Source of the DNA: Lentisphaerota bacterium
GTDB lineage: Bacteria; Verrucomicrobiota; Lentisphaeria; Victivallales; Victivallaceae
Assembly: GCA_017134815.1 (NCBI GenBank)
Contig: CP071032.1
Coordinates: 682,001-746,000, forward strand
Reading direction: 5' to 3'
DNA length: 64,000 nucleotides
Shown here: piece by piece, positions 9,760-19,069 of the stretch
Numbering within the stretch: the first letter of the stretch is position 1
Layout of the letters: every line of letters begins with the position of its first letter
The notes under the pieces: generated by a model
Told to the model about the DNA's origin: nothing
Databases searched by the model: none
Seen by the model: the letters and a program-made list of their open reading frames with translations, nothing else
Program-made: the position numbers and the translations under genes

Positions 9760-10308
9760 ATGATTCAAAATAAGAATAAAGAAAAACGACACGGCCTGCT
9801 GATAAACATTACCGGCAACGGCAAAGGCAAAACCACAAGCGCACTGGGGACAGCAATGCGTGCACTTGGCTGGGGCTGGAAGGTCAAGGTCGTTCAGTTT
9901 GTCAAGAGCAGCGTAGCTACCGGTGAAAAAAAATTTGCAGACAGTACCAGCCTGCCTTTTGAACTTACACCAATGGGGGCCGGTCTGACCTGGAAAAGCC
10001 AATACCCTGAAGCTGAGCACAGCAGCCGGGCACAAGCTGCCTGGGTCTCAGTAAAAGACATTATTTCTGATGGCAGTACTGATCTGCTCATTCTCGATGA
10101 ACTCAATATTGCTTTGCAAAAAAAATGGCTGCCGCTTGACGAGGTGATTAAGTTCCTGAGATCAAGGCCTGCCTGGCAGCATATTATTATAACCGGTCGA
10201 TACGCCCTGCCTGCAATGATTGAAGCCTGTGACCTGGTATCGGAAATTCAGGAAATCAAGCACCCGTACAAGGCCGGGATACAAGCACAAAAAGGAATTG
10301 ACTTCTGA
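9760..10308 (+). CDS. cobO: Corrinoid adenosyltransferase (CobO/BtuR type)
   Basis: Transfers the 5'-deoxyadenosyl group of ATP to cob(I)yrinate diamide or a related corrinoid. The 182 residues carry the P-loop TGNGKGKTTSALGTAMRA, a Walker-B-like DLLILDELNIAL, and the C-terminal ITGRYALPAMIEACDLVSE typical of the BtuR/CobO family. ATG follows GGAAAG. It is the first gene of the plus-strand cobalamin operon, divergent from cbiK; I saw no second riboswitch in its leader. Its TGA overlaps the next ATG by one base. Confidence 0.94.
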   Translation: MIQNKNKEKRHGLLINITGNGKGKTTSALGTAMRALGWGWKVKVVQFVKSSVATGEKKFADSTSLPFELTPMGAGLTWKSQYPEAEHSSRAQAAWVSVKDIISDGSTDLLILDELNIALQKKWLPLDEVIKFLRSRPAWQHIIITGRYALPAMIEACDLVSEIQEIKHPYKAGIQAQKGIDF

Positions 10309-10955
10309 TGTTTGAAAATATTACATGGGATTTTTCAGGAATGGAAATTGAACGCGAAAGTTTCCGCAGGATTGAGGCTGAAGCTGACCGTTCAAAATGG
10401 AATGATAAAGAATGGCCGGTGGCTCGCCGGCTTATTCACACGACTGCCGACTTCACGATTGCGGATACTCTGAAACTGCGGCATAATCCGGTTGATGCCG
10501 GCGTTGCCGCTCTGTATCAGGGCGTTCCGCTTTACTCGGATTCAAACATGATCCGCTCCGGGATATCAGTTCCAAAACTGCAGAAGTTTAACCCTGATTA
10601 TACTCGTGAATCCATCACCTGTCTGGTCGCGGATCCTGAAGTTGCGGCAACTGCAAAGGAACAGAATATCACCAGGGCTCTGGCAGCGGTCCGCAAAGCC
10701 AGAGCTATCATTGACGACGGTATTTTTCTTTGCGGCAATGCTCCTCTTGCCCTGGCCGGGGTTATAAAAATGATTATTGAGGAAGGGATCCGTCCCGCCC
10801 TCATCATCGGGATGCCGGTTGGTTTTGTTAATGTAGTTGAATCCAAGGAACTGCTGCGTGAAGTGGACATACCGCATATCACAATAGAGGGGCGGCGCGG
10901 CGGCAGCCCGCTGGCAGTAGCTACTCTGCATGCAGTAATGGAAAGCGAACTGTAG
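10308..10955 (+). CDS. cbiC: Cobalt-precorrin-8 methylmutase
   Basis: Moves the C-11 methyl group to C-12, yielding (hydrogeno)cobyrinate. The 215 residues match CbiC/CobH length and motifs: RRLIHTTADFTIAD (catalytic His region), VAALYQGVPLYSDSNMIRSGI, DDGIFLCGNAPLAL, and MPVGFVNVVESKE. Translationally coupled to the adenosyltransferase gene (TGATG) and followed after 9 bases by cbiD. Confidence 0.95.
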   Translation: MFENITWDFSGMEIERESFRRIEAEADRSKWNDKEWPVARRLIHTTADFTIADTLKLRHNPVDAGVAALYQGVPLYSDSNMIRSGISVPKLQKFNPDYTRESITCLVADPEVAATAKEQNITRALAAVRKARAIIDDGIFLCGNAPLALAGVIKMIIEEGIRPALIIGMPVGFVNVVESKELLREVDIPHITIEGRRGGSPLAVATLHAVMESEL

Positions 10956-10964
10956 TTAAACGTT

Positions 10965-12086
10965 ATGTCGGAAAAAGCCAGAAAATTACGTCGTGGATTT
11001 ACCACCGGGAGTTGCGTCGCGGCCGGGGCGATCGCGGCCTATCAGGCTTTGTCCGGAAAGATGCCCAGCCGGGTAAGCTTATATCTGCTCAATGGCGAAA
11101 CTGTTTCTATTCCTGTAACAACAGGTCCTGATAATTTTATTTCAGTAAAAAAGGATGCCGGAGACGATCCTGATGTCACCGACAAGGCTGTCATAAGAAC
11201 CCGGCTGACGTTCTGCTCGGCTGAAGCCGCTGAAAAGCATGACTATATTGAACCGTGCGGCAAATCACAAATCATTATCCGTGGGAAATCCGGAGTTGGA
11301 CTGGTTACTCGCCCTGGCCTTGAGGTTCCTGTGGGTAAATGGGCAATTAACCCGGGACCGCGCCGTATGCTGGCTGAGAACCTGTTGCATGCCGGATTCG
11401 GGGAGCAGAAAGGTGAAACTCTGCTAATAGAAATTGAAGTTGCCAACGGGGAAAAGATTGCCCGTAGAACCTTGAATCCAACGCTTGGAGTGACTGGCGG
11501 CATATCCATACTCGGAACAACCGGAATAGTAGAGCCATATTCAAATGCCGCCTATATACACACGATAAAAATTCATATCAAAGCTGCCGCGGCACAGGGT
11601 TTTGACACTGTCGCCCTGACGACCGGCAGCAGAACAATGAAAAATATCAGCAGAGACCTGCCTGACATTCAGGATGACAACTGCATCAGGATCGGTGATT
11701 TTATCGCGGATTCTCTTGAAGCCGCCGCCGAAGATCCAAGCATTAAAAATGCAGTAATTGCCTGCATGCCCGGCAAAGTTTACAAGTATGCATGTGCCCA
11801 CCGTATTACACATGCTCATAAAAACAGACTGGAGCCGGGCCTGATGGTGAAGGTACTCAGGAAACTAGGTGTGGCACCAGCCACTATTGAGGCGGTAAAA
11901 AAATGCGACACTGTTGGCGAGGCCATGTCAAAACTTACTCAGGATGAAAACACGTTTCTTTTGCATAATCTAGCGGATATCGCTTATGACAACTTGCGCA
12001 AATGGGCTCCAGGTGTCAATATTATAATAATGCTCTATAACACGGCAGGAAACCTCATTTTGCGGAAAGGAACTACTTCTGAATGA
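10965..12086 (+). CDS. cbiD: Cobalt-precorrin-5B C1-methyltransferase
   Basis: CbiD methylates C-1 in the anaerobic pathway, so its presence marks the oxygen-independent (early cobalt) route. The 373 residues show the diagnostic RRGFTTGSCVAAGAIAA at the N terminus, KDAGDDPDVTDKA, LGVTGGISILGTTGIVEPYS and TTGSRTMKN. The usual length is about 350-380. The stop overlaps the cbiET start as ATGA. No clear Shine-Dalgarno precedes ATG 10965; coupling with cbiC is likely. Confidence 0.96.
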   Translation: MSEKARKLRRGFTTGSCVAAGAIAAYQALSGKMPSRVSLYLLNGETVSIPVTTGPDNFISVKKDAGDDPDVTDKAVIRTRLTFCSAEAAEKHDYIEPCGKSQIIIRGKSGVGLVTRPGLEVPVGKWAINPGPRRMLAENLLHAGFGEQKGETLLIEIEVANGEKIARRTLNPTLGVTGGISILGTTGIVEPYSNAAYIHTIKIHIKAAAAQGFDTVALTTGSRTMKNISRDLPDIQDDNCIRIGDFIADSLEAAAEDPSIKNAVIACMPGKVYKYACAHRITHAHKNRLEPGLMVKVLRKLGVAPATIEAVKKCDTVGEAMSKLTQDENTFLLHNLADIAYDNLRKWAPGVNIIIMLYNTAGNLILRKGTTSE

Positions 12087-13300
12087 CTGAATACGGACAT
12101 CTTTATATAATCGGCTGCGGTTTGGCGGACCAGCCGCTCAGTGGTGAAGCTGCCGAAATCCTGAAAAAGGCTGACGTTATCGCCGGCGGCAAAAGGTTGC
12201 TTGACTGCTATGCACCGCCTGAAAAAGAGCTGGTGCTGATCGGTGCGAAAGCCGGTGAAACAGCCCGGAAGCTGGTTAAACGTTCTCGCAGCAGTCAAAT
12301 TGTTATATTGGCTTCCGGCGACCCGCTGTATTTCGGCATCGGAGCTACTGTCGCCAAAATCGCCCCACCGGGCAGTTTCACCGTACTGCCGCATATTACC
12401 GCTTTTCAGGCCGCTTTTGCCAGACTTGGCATCTCCTGGTCAAATGCCGAATTATTCAGTCTGCACGGAAAAACCGAAACCGTCCCCTGGCGGAAATTCT
12501 TATCAGCCTGCAAAGCGGCTATTTATTGCGACAACCGCCTGCCTGCCAATAAACTGGCAACAAAGTTACTGGAGCATTTCCCACAGGCTGCATCAAGACG
12601 GGCCGCAGCTTTTGAAAACCTCGGCAGACCTGATGAAACTTTTCAACTCGGAACATTAAAAGATATTGCTGCCGCCGATTTTGGCAGTCTGTCGCTGCTG
12701 GTACTGGCTCCAGCTGGTGCTTCTTATGAAATGCCGGGCCTGCCGCTGGGACTTGATGATGCTCAGTACGAACACGAAAATAATTTAATAACCCACCCGG
12801 AAGTGCGGGCTGTAATATTATCAAAACTGCGCTTGGGTCAAGGCATAATGTGGGACCTGGGCGCAGGCAGCGGTTCAGTCGGAATTGAAGCTGCCGGACT
12901 TTGCCGGGCTTTGACCGTGATTTCTGTTGAAAAATCCCCAGCACGGATAAAGCATATAAAAGACAATGCCAGGCTGAATGGAATTACAAGGATACGGGTA
13001 TTTGAAGGAAACATCCTGAAGAAAATTCCTGAGCTGCCCGCACCGGATTTCATCTTTGCCGGAGGCGGCGGCAGGGATATTCTCGAAATTGTTGAAAACT
13101 CCTTCGAGGCTTTAAACAGCGGCGGCAGGCTGGTTGTCTCCGCTGTGACACTTGAAACGGTTGCGGCCTTAAGCGGAATTTTGCCGAAAAACCGGATTGA
13201 GGCTGTATCGCTGACCGTCAGCAGAGCCAAGGCTGTCGGTGATTTAAGTATGATGAAAGCTGATAATCCAATTTATATATTTGTTTTTCAAAAGGATTGA
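12083..13300 (+). CDS. CbiE-CbiT fusion: cobalt-precorrin-7 C5-methyltransferase / C15-methyltransferase (decarboxylating)
   Basis: Residues about 1-205 are the CbiE tetrapyrrole methylase: LYIIGCGLADQPLSGEAAEI, ADVIAGGKRLL, ILASGDPLYFGIG, and SWSNAELFSLHG. Residues about 220-405 are CbiT, a Rossmann methyltransferase with motif I MWDLGAGSGSVGIEA and FAGGGGRDILEIVE. Together they make the CobL-type bifunctional protein that methylates C-5 and C-15 and removes the C-12 acetate carboxyl. ATG 12083 overlaps the cbiD stop by 4 bases. Confidence 0.95.
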   Translation: MTEYGHLYIIGCGLADQPLSGEAAEILKKADVIAGGKRLLDCYAPPEKELVLIGAKAGETARKLVKRSRSSQIVILASGDPLYFGIGATVAKIAPPGSFTVLPHITAFQAAFARLGISWSNAELFSLHGKTETVPWRKFLSACKAAIYCDNRLPANKLATKLLEHFPQAASRRAAAFENLGRPDETFQLGTLKDIAAADFGSLSLLVLAPAGASYEMPGLPLGLDDAQYEHENNLITHPEVRAVILSKLRLGQGIMWDLGAGSGSVGIEAAGLCRALTVISVEKSPARIKHIKDNARLNGITRIRVFEGNILKKIPELPAPDFIFAGGGGRDILEIVENSFEALNSGGRLVVSAVTLETVAALSGILPKNRIEAVSLTVSRAKAVGDLSMMKADNPIYIFVFQKD

Positions 13301-13301
13301 C

Positions 13302-15128
13302 ATGAAAGGAAAAGTCATAATAGCCGGAGCCGGACCCGGAGCCGTCGACCTGATTACCTTGCGCGCGAAAACCGCTCTGGAACAGGCTGATGTAATCATT
13401 TACGCTGGCTCTCTGGTAAATCCTGATATACTGGCTTTTGCCAGGTCGGACTCTGAAAAAATCAACAGTGCCGGCCTCTCACTGGATGAAGTCATAACTG
13501 TTATTCAAAATGCAGTAAAAGCTGATAAGCAGGTCGTCAGGCTGCACACCGGAGATCCTGCCATGTATGGCGCGATTTCCGAGCAGATGAATGAACTTGA
13601 TAAACTTGACATTGACTATGAAGTAATTCCGGGAGTAAGCAGCGTATTTGCGGCGGCGGCAGCAGTCAAGGCTGAACTTACAATGCCGGGAATTACCCAG
13701 ACCGCGATTCTGACCCGCCGTGCCGGGCGCACCCCGGTACCTGAAGCGGAAAACATAAGCAGGCTGGCTGCTAATAACGCTTCACTGGCATTATTCCTCA
13801 GTGTCGCTGACATGCCCGGTCTTGTAAAAGACCTGATTGCCGCCGGCCGACCGGCAGAAACTCCGATCGCGGTTGTCTACCGTGCATCATGGCCAAATGA
13901 AAAAATAGTTTGCGGCACTCTTGCCGATATTTCAGAGAAAATTCAAGCGGCCGGAATCAAGCGGCAGGCAATTATTCTGGTTGGAAAGGCTATTGCAAGA
14001 AGTGGCGAAAAGTCTCTGCTTTACGATTCCGGGTTTGCGCATGGCTATCGCGGCACAGCGCAGGAACTGAAATTTTCCGGAAAAACAGCGCTGTATGCAA
14101 TCACCAGACAGGGTGCATTAAAGGCTGGAGAAATCTCCGGAGGCTTAAATAACGCTGAAGTTTTTGTTCCAGAAGGGCTGACTGCTGATCACAGCGACTT
14201 CAAGAGCTTCGGAAGCAACAAACTGGGTAAGCTGCTCAGGCTTAACTGGCATCTGTATGATGCTCACCTCTTTGTCATGGCCGCCGGAATTGTGGTACGC
14301 AAAATAGCTCCACTGCTTGAAGGCAAAACCGTTGACCCTGCAGTAGTGGTCTGTGATGAACTGGGCAACAACTGTATAAGCTTATTGAGCGGCCATATTG
14401 GCGGCGCCAACCGGCTGGCGACAACCGTTGCCGGAATAACCGGTGGCAACGCGGTAATCACCACGGCAACTGACACCAGAAAACTTATTGCGTTTGACGA
14501 ACTGGCAGCAAGGAATAACTGGCAGGTCTGCAATCCGGAAATGATAAAAGTATTCAACGCCCGGCTGCTTGCAGGAGATAGTATAGACCTGCTGCTGCCG
14601 GAGGATGTCTTTGAAAAACATTATCGCGATATTCGCGGACTCCATCAGATCGTAACTATTGAAAAGGCTGAGCATCCGGTAGTAGTTCTTAACTGCAAAA
14701 AAGATACCGGACTGCCTTGTTTAAGGCTGACATCAACCGGGTATGCCGTCGGTATCGGCTGCCGTCTTGATATTTCTGCTGATAAAATTGAGAAAGCCGT
14801 ACGCGCGGCATTGAATACCGCCGGACTCAAACTGCAGATGGTAAAATGCCTCGCGAGCACAGACCTGAAGCGTTATGAGTCCGGATTGCTGGATTTCGCC
14901 ACCGAATACAGCCTGCTGATTCGCTTTTACGGCAAAAAAATGTTAAACAGTGTCAAAACACCGCATTCCAGCCCCAGAGCAGAAAAGGAATTCGGAATAA
15001 GGTCTGTTGCTGAAGCCGCAGCAATGCTGGCTGCTGGTAACGATCACCTGATTCTGGAGAAACAAAAACTTGACGGGGTTACCGTTGCCATAGCCGCTAT
15101 TGTCCCGACAGGAAGTAACAATGAGTAA
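13302..15128 (+). CDS. CbiF-CbiG fusion: cobalt-precorrin-4 C11-methyltransferase / cobalt-precorrin-5A hydrolase
   Basis: Residues about 1-255 are CbiF (IIAGAGPGAVDLITLRA, VIIYAGSLVNPDIL, RLHTGDPAMYGAISEQM, IPGVSSVFAAAA, RTPVPEAE). From about residue 265 onward the chain is CbiG, which opens the delta-lactone and releases acetaldehyde: ALYAITRQGALKAG, VMAAGIVVRKIAPLL, VVVCDELGNNCISLLSGHIGGAN and a C-terminal GIGCRLDISADKI. ATG 13302 is chosen because AAAGGA lies 5 bases upstream; a longer in-frame TTG start exists at 13281. It overlaps cbiH by 8 bases. Confidence 0.95.
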   Translation: MKGKVIIAGAGPGAVDLITLRAKTALEQADVIIYAGSLVNPDILAFARSDSEKINSAGLSLDEVITVIQNAVKADKQVVRLHTGDPAMYGAISEQMNELDKLDIDYEVIPGVSSVFAAAAAVKAELTMPGITQTAILTRRAGRTPVPEAENISRLAANNASLALFLSVADMPGLVKDLIAAGRPAETPIAVVYRASWPNEKIVCGTLADISEKIQAAGIKRQAIILVGKAIARSGEKSLLYDSGFAHGYRGTAQELKFSGKTALYAITRQGALKAGEISGGLNNAEVFVPEGLTADHSDFKSFGSNKLGKLLRLNWHLYDAHLFVMAAGIVVRKIAPLLEGKTVDPAVVVCDELGNNCISLLSGHIGGANRLATTVAGITGGNAVITTATDTRKLIAFDELAARNNWQVCNPEMIKVFNARLLAGDSIDLLLPEDVFEKHYRDIRGLHQIVTIEKAEHPVVVLNCKKDTGLPCLRLTSTGYAVGIGCRLDISADKIEKAVRAALNTAGLKLQMVKCLASTDLKRYESGLLDFATEYSLLIRFYGKKMLNSVKTPHSSPRAEKEFGIRSVAEAAAMLAAGNDHLILEKQKLDGVTVAIAAIVPTGSNNE

Positions 15129-15870
15129 ACAAGTAATATACGCCATCGGTCTCGGCCCGGGAGCAGCTGACCTGCTGACTCCGAGGGCCGCCAGAGCTAT
15201 AGCGCAATGTGACGTAATTGCCGGGTACAACGCCTACCTCAAACAGTTCCCTGAACTTTTCAACGGCAAAAAAATTATCGGCAATGGCATGCGCGGCGAA
15301 ATTGAACGCTGCAATCTGGCATTGAAAGAAGCTGCCTGTGGTAAAACTGTCGGTGTTATCTCTTCTGGAGACGCCGGAATTTACGCCATGGCGGGACTGC
15401 TGCTGGAGCTGGTTAACGCTGAAGGCATGGATATTGAAGTTGTTTCAATTCCCGGAGTAACCGCCGCTTCAGCCGCAGCGTGCATACTTGGAGCACCACT
15501 GATGAATGACTTCGCGGTTATAAGCCTGTCCGATCTGCTCACTCCACGACAAATTATTGTCAAACGCCTGAAAGCCGTTGCCGCCGGTGATATGGTCTGC
15601 GCCCTGTATAACCCCAGCAGCACCAGACGCAAGTCCCTGATCAGAGAAGCGGTTGAGATTTTCATGGAAGCACACGGAGGCGACTGTTACTGCGGCATCG
15701 TCAAAGACGCTTCAAGGCCAGGTGAAACTGCAACCGTCTGTCAGCTGTGTAACTTCCCGTTTGATTCTATCGACATGACCACCATAGTTATTACAGGCAA
15801 CTCGCAAACACTGTTTGAAAATGGAAAACTTTTTACTAAACGAGGCTACATTGAAAAATACGGCAAATAA
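15121..15870 (+). CDS. cbiH: Cobalt-precorrin-3 C17-methyltransferase (ring contraction)
   Basis: CbiH/CobJ methylase, acting at C-17 with ring contraction. Motifs: YAIGLGPGAADLLTPRAARA, DVIAGYNAYLKQF, VISSGDAGIYAMAGLLLEL, SIPGVTAASAAACILGAPL, SLSDLLTPRQ, CALYNPSSTRR. The 249-residue length is standard. ATG at 15121 with AGGAAG upstream is preferred over an in-frame TTG at 15100. Confidence 0.95.
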   Translation: MSKQVIYAIGLGPGAADLLTPRAARAIAQCDVIAGYNAYLKQFPELFNGKKIIGNGMRGEIERCNLALKEAACGKTVGVISSGDAGIYAMAGLLLELVNAEGMDIEVVSIPGVTAASAAACILGAPLMNDFAVISLSDLLTPRQIIVKRLKAVAAGDMVCALYNPSSTRRKSLIREAVEIFMEAHGGDCYCGIVKDASRPGETATVCQLCNFPFDSIDMTTIVITGNSQTLFENGKLFTKRGYIEKYGK

Positions 15871-17251
15871 AATTTCTGCTTTCTGCGTCGCAGGCACCAG
15901 TTCCGGAGACGGCAAGACTACTGTCACTCTGGCACTGCTGCGGGCTTTGAAAAAACGTGGACTCAAAGTGCAGCCGTTCAAATGCGGGCCTGACTATATT
16001 GACCCTGCTTTCCATAAAAACGCCTGTGGAACAATTTCACGCAATCTTGACGGCTGGATGATGGGTAAGTCAGCTGTCAAAGCAAGCTTCTCAAGAGCGG
16101 CCGCGGCTGCAGACTGTGCTGTAATCGAAGGAGTCATGGGGCTTTTTGACTCCTCAAAGCCAGGGTCTTTACAGGGCAGTACTGCTGAGGTGGCAATTAC
16201 TTTGGACCTTCCGGTTATTTTGACCGTCAACGCCCGCGGCATGGCAAACAGTATAGCGCCTCTGGTAAAAGGGTATACTGAATTCAACAAGGATTTAAAA
16301 ATAGCCGGGGTCATTGCCAATAAAGTAGGATCTGCCAGACATGCTGATATTTTACGGGAAACTCTTACTCATGCCGGACTCCCTCCACTGCTCGGTTATC
16401 TGCCGCGGGAGGATGACTGGGTCATGCCGGAACGCCACCTTGGCCTGGTACCAGTTTTTGAAAACAAGCGCGGTCAGGAATGGTTTGACTCGCTGGCCGA
16501 AGCTGTAGAAAAATATTTCGACCTGGATAGAATTATTGAGCTAACTCATACAGCTGCTCTCTCAAATTCCACAAAAAAAAGGCATAAAAAGGGAAAACTG
16601 CGCCTGGGGCTGGCATATGATAAAGCATTTAATTTCTATTATGAAGACAACCTTGACATGCTGCGTGATAACGGCTTTGAGCTGGTCAGGTTTTCTCCGC
16701 TTATCGATGAAACCCTGCCGGAAGACCTGAACGGAATTTATATCGGCGGCGGGTTTCCTGAGGTTTTTGCCAGAGTTCTTTCAGCCAATACTTCAATGCG
16801 GCAGGCCATAAAAGACTTTGCTTGCAACGGCGGCTTTATTTATGCTGAATGCGGCGGCTATATGTACTTGACTAATGAAATCAAAAACAGTGACGGCACT
16901 TTCCCCATGTGCGGCATTATTAATGCCAATGCATCCATGGGCAAACGAATGCGTTCGCTTGGCTACCGGGTGATGAAACCGGCATCAAAGTTTTCTTTCC
17001 TGCCAGAAAACATCGTAATGCGCGGTCACGAGTTCCACTGGTCTAATATTAAATTTAAATCAGAACCCAAACCGCTCTGGCTGGCACATAATACCAGAGA
17101 AGAGGATTTTTCGCCATGCGGATTTCGTCACGGTAGAGTATTTGCCAGCTATTTGCACCTGCATTTTGCGTCCTGCCCTCAAGCTGTTCAAATGCTTGCT
17201 GATTTTATTCGCCAGATAAAAAAACTACAGGCTGCCAGGTACCAGCCTTAA
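15851..17251 (+). CDS. cbiA: Cobyrinate a,c-diamide synthase
   Basis: ATP- and glutamine-dependent amidation of the a and c side chains of (cobalt-)cobyrinate. The N-terminal synthetase domain shows VAGTSSGDGKTTVTLALL, FKCGPDYIDPAFH, VIEGVMGLFDS and VKPLVKGY-like segments. The C-terminal glutaminase-like domain shows GIYIGGGFPEVFA and YAECGGYMYL (nucleophile Cys). I prefer the TTG at 15851 because GAGG lies 5 bases upstream and the protein then begins close to the family start; ATG at 15821 would add 10 residues without a visible Shine-Dalgarno. Last gene of the plus-strand B12 operon, overlapping the convergent ABC gene's stop. Confidence 0.94.
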   Translation: MKNTANKISAFCVAGTSSGDGKTTVTLALLRALKKRGLKVQPFKCGPDYIDPAFHKNACGTISRNLDGWMMGKSAVKASFSRAAAAADCAVIEGVMGLFDSSKPGSLQGSTAEVAITLDLPVILTVNARGMANSIAPLVKGYTEFNKDLKIAGVIANKVGSARHADILRETLTHAGLPPLLGYLPREDDWVMPERHLGLVPVFENKRGQEWFDSLAEAVEKYFDLDRIIELTHTAALSNSTKKRHKKGKLRLGLAYDKAFNFYYEDNLDMLRDNGFELVRFSPLIDETLPEDLNGIYIGGGFPEVFARVLSANTSMRQAIKDFACNGGFIYAECGGYMYLTNEIKNSDGTFPMCGIINANASMGKRMRSLGYRVMKPASKFSFLPENIVMRGHEFHWSNIKFKSEPKPLWLAHNTREEDFSPCGFRHGRVFASYLHLHFASCPQAVQMLADFIRQIKKLQAARYQP

Positions 17252-18054
17252 AAATCCTCACTTAAAACAGCCCGGCTGCAAGAGCCGACAGGAACAAAGT
17301 GCGGAACCTCTTTTTCATCCATGGTCAGGTGCGCTTTTATATTGAATACTTCACGCAGCATCTCTTCTTTTATAACATCCCCCGGGCGGCCCTGGCTGAA
17401 GATGGCCCCGTCTTTCATCACCACTATCTCATCAGAATATCTGGCTGCCAGATTCAAATCATGCAGCACCATGACAATGGTTATACCAAGCTGCAGATTC
17501 ATTCTACGAATCAGGTCAATAATATCAAACTGGTGACACACATCCAGATAGGTTGTCGGTTCATCCAGCAGCATTACTTTCGGCTTCTGAGCCAGATTCA
17601 ACGCAATCCATGCCCGCTGCCGTTCTCCACCAGACAAGGCTGAAACCGCGCGCTTACGCATGGTTTCAAGTCCAGTCAACTGCAAAGCCCGGTCAACCGA
17701 CTCGACATCTGCAGGGCTGAACCCCTGCAGCAATCGCCGGTATGGGAAACGTCCATACTCGACAAGCTCCTCAACGGTAATATCTTCAGGCGCGCTGTTA
17801 GACTGCGGCAGAACCGACATCATACGAGCCAGCTTTCTGGTATTGAAAGAATGTACATTCTTGTCATCGATATAAACCGTCCCACTGTACGGGCGCAGCG
17901 TCCTGGCAATAACCTTGAGCATAGTAGACTTGCCGCTGCCGTTGGGACCGATCAAGGTCACAACTTTACCACTTTTTATTCCGAGGTCAACTCCATTCAA
18001 TACCGGGGGGCCACCATCATAACCAACAGTAAGATTACTGACTTCAATTTTCAT
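17248..18054 (-). CDS. ABC transporter ATPase, cobalamin/siderophore type (BtuD/FecE-like)
   Basis: Nucleotide-binding subunit that powers import through the FecCD-type permease encoded just upstream. Walker A LIGPNGSGKSTMLK, Q-loop LPQSN, signature LSGGERQRAWIALNLAQ, Walker B VMLLDEPTTYLD, and the VLHDLNLAARYSDE switch region are all intact. ATG at 18054 follows GAGGG by a good spacing, overlapping the permease stop by 11 bases; an upstream GTG (18096) is unlikely. Adjacent B12 synthesis genes suggest a corrinoid or cobalt-complex substrate, but iron siderophores use the same family. Confidence 0.9.
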   Translation of the reverse strand: MKIEVSNLTVGYDGGPPVLNGVDLGIKSGKVVTLIGPNGSGKSTMLKVIARTLRPYSGTVYIDDKNVHSFNTRKLARMMSVLPQSNSAPEDITVEELVEYGRFPYRRLLQGFSPADVESVDRALQLTGLETMRKRAVSALSGGERQRAWIALNLAQKPKVMLLDEPTTYLDVCHQFDIIDLIRRMNLQLGITIVMVLHDLNLAARYSDEIVVMKDGAIFSQGRPGDVIKEEMLREVFNIKAHLTMDEKEVPHFVPVGSCSRAVLSEDF

Positions 18055-19069
18055 GTTTTTTCCCTCGCAGCAGATACAGGAAGAATGGAGCACCAAGCAG
18101 TGCCATAATAATACCGACAGGCAGCTCTGCAGGCTGAATCACCATACGGCCAAGCGTATCACATAACATCATCAAACCGGAGCTGAACAAGATACAGGCC
18201 GGCAGCAAGACCCGATAATCAGACCCTACAACCAGCCGCATTGTATGAGGAACAATCAATCCAACAAAACCGAGCAGGCCGGCAACACTCACAGCAGCTG
18301 CGGCAAGCAAAGAACTCACTGCGATAAAAGCCGCCCGGGTCAGTTCAACATTAACCCCCAGGCTGACAGCAATTTCATCGCCAAGGGCCAGTATATTCAG
18401 ACGTTTGGCACCAGTAAGCGCGACACCGGTTCCGAGCAGAGCATAAGGCCAGATCATCGCGGCATGCCGCCAGGTCCGAGCTGAAAGTCCCCCAACCATA
18501 AAACTAACAATCCCGGCAACCCTTTCAGGATAAAACTGCATTAAAGCACTGATACAGGCCCCAAGCAGACTGGCTACAGCCACACCAGCCAGAATGAGCC
18601 GCATTGGCTGCACCCCGTGTTTCCACGCAGCCAGATAGATAACCAGCGTCGTCCCGACCGCTCCCGCAAATGCAGCAGGCACCAGCAACACTATATACTG
18701 CGGCAGCACAATCATTATAATGATCGCCAGCAACCCGCCTCCAGCACTGACCCCGATAATATTAGGGGAAGCCAGCGGGTTCCGCATTATGCCCTGCAGG
18801 ATCGCACCTGACAGCGAAAGACAAACTCCAACCATAACAGCAACAACATTACGTGGCAGCCTGATATTCCAGATTATCTGTCGGTTAATTCCAGAATCCT
18901 CGATAAAAAGAGCCTTGAATATCCCAGTCCAGCTTAAATCAAGGCTTCCCATTCTCAGGCTGATAAAAAAAGCAAAAACAGCAAAAATGCCCAGAACAAC
19001 AAATGCGGCGCATCTGTACGAAGCGCGTTCCCTGAGATTCCAGAAGTTATTTTTAGAATCGACAGTCAT
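18044..19069 (-). CDS. FecCD-family ABC transporter permease (BtuC-like)
   Basis: Inner-membrane permease of a cobalamin or iron-complex importer, 341 residues with about nine to ten hydrophobic segments. Family signatures: IIWNIRLPRNVVAVMVGVCLS, LQGIMRNPLASPNIIGVSAGGG, LGFVGLIVPHTMRLVVGSDYR, and AELPVGIIMALLGAPFFLYLL. ATG at 19069 shares its A with the last base of the binding-protein stop. Substrate cannot be read from the sequence; context favours corrinoids. Confidence 0.92.
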   Translation of the reverse strand: MTVDSKNNFWNLRERASYRCAAFVVLGIFAVFAFFISLRMGSLDLSWTGIFKALFIEDSGINRQIIWNIRLPRNVVAVMVGVCLSLSGAILQGIMRNPLASPNIIGVSAGGGLLAIIIMIVLPQYIVLLVPAAFAGAVGTTLVIYLAAWKHGVQPMRLILAGVAVASLLGACISALMQFYPERVAGIVSFMVGGLSARTWRHAAMIWPYALLGTGVALTGAKRLNILALGDEIAVSLGVNVELTRAAFIAVSSLLAAAAVSVAGLLGFVGLIVPHTMRLVVGSDYRVLLPACILFSSGLMMLCDTLGRMVIQPAELPVGIIMALLGAPFFLYLLRGKKHEN

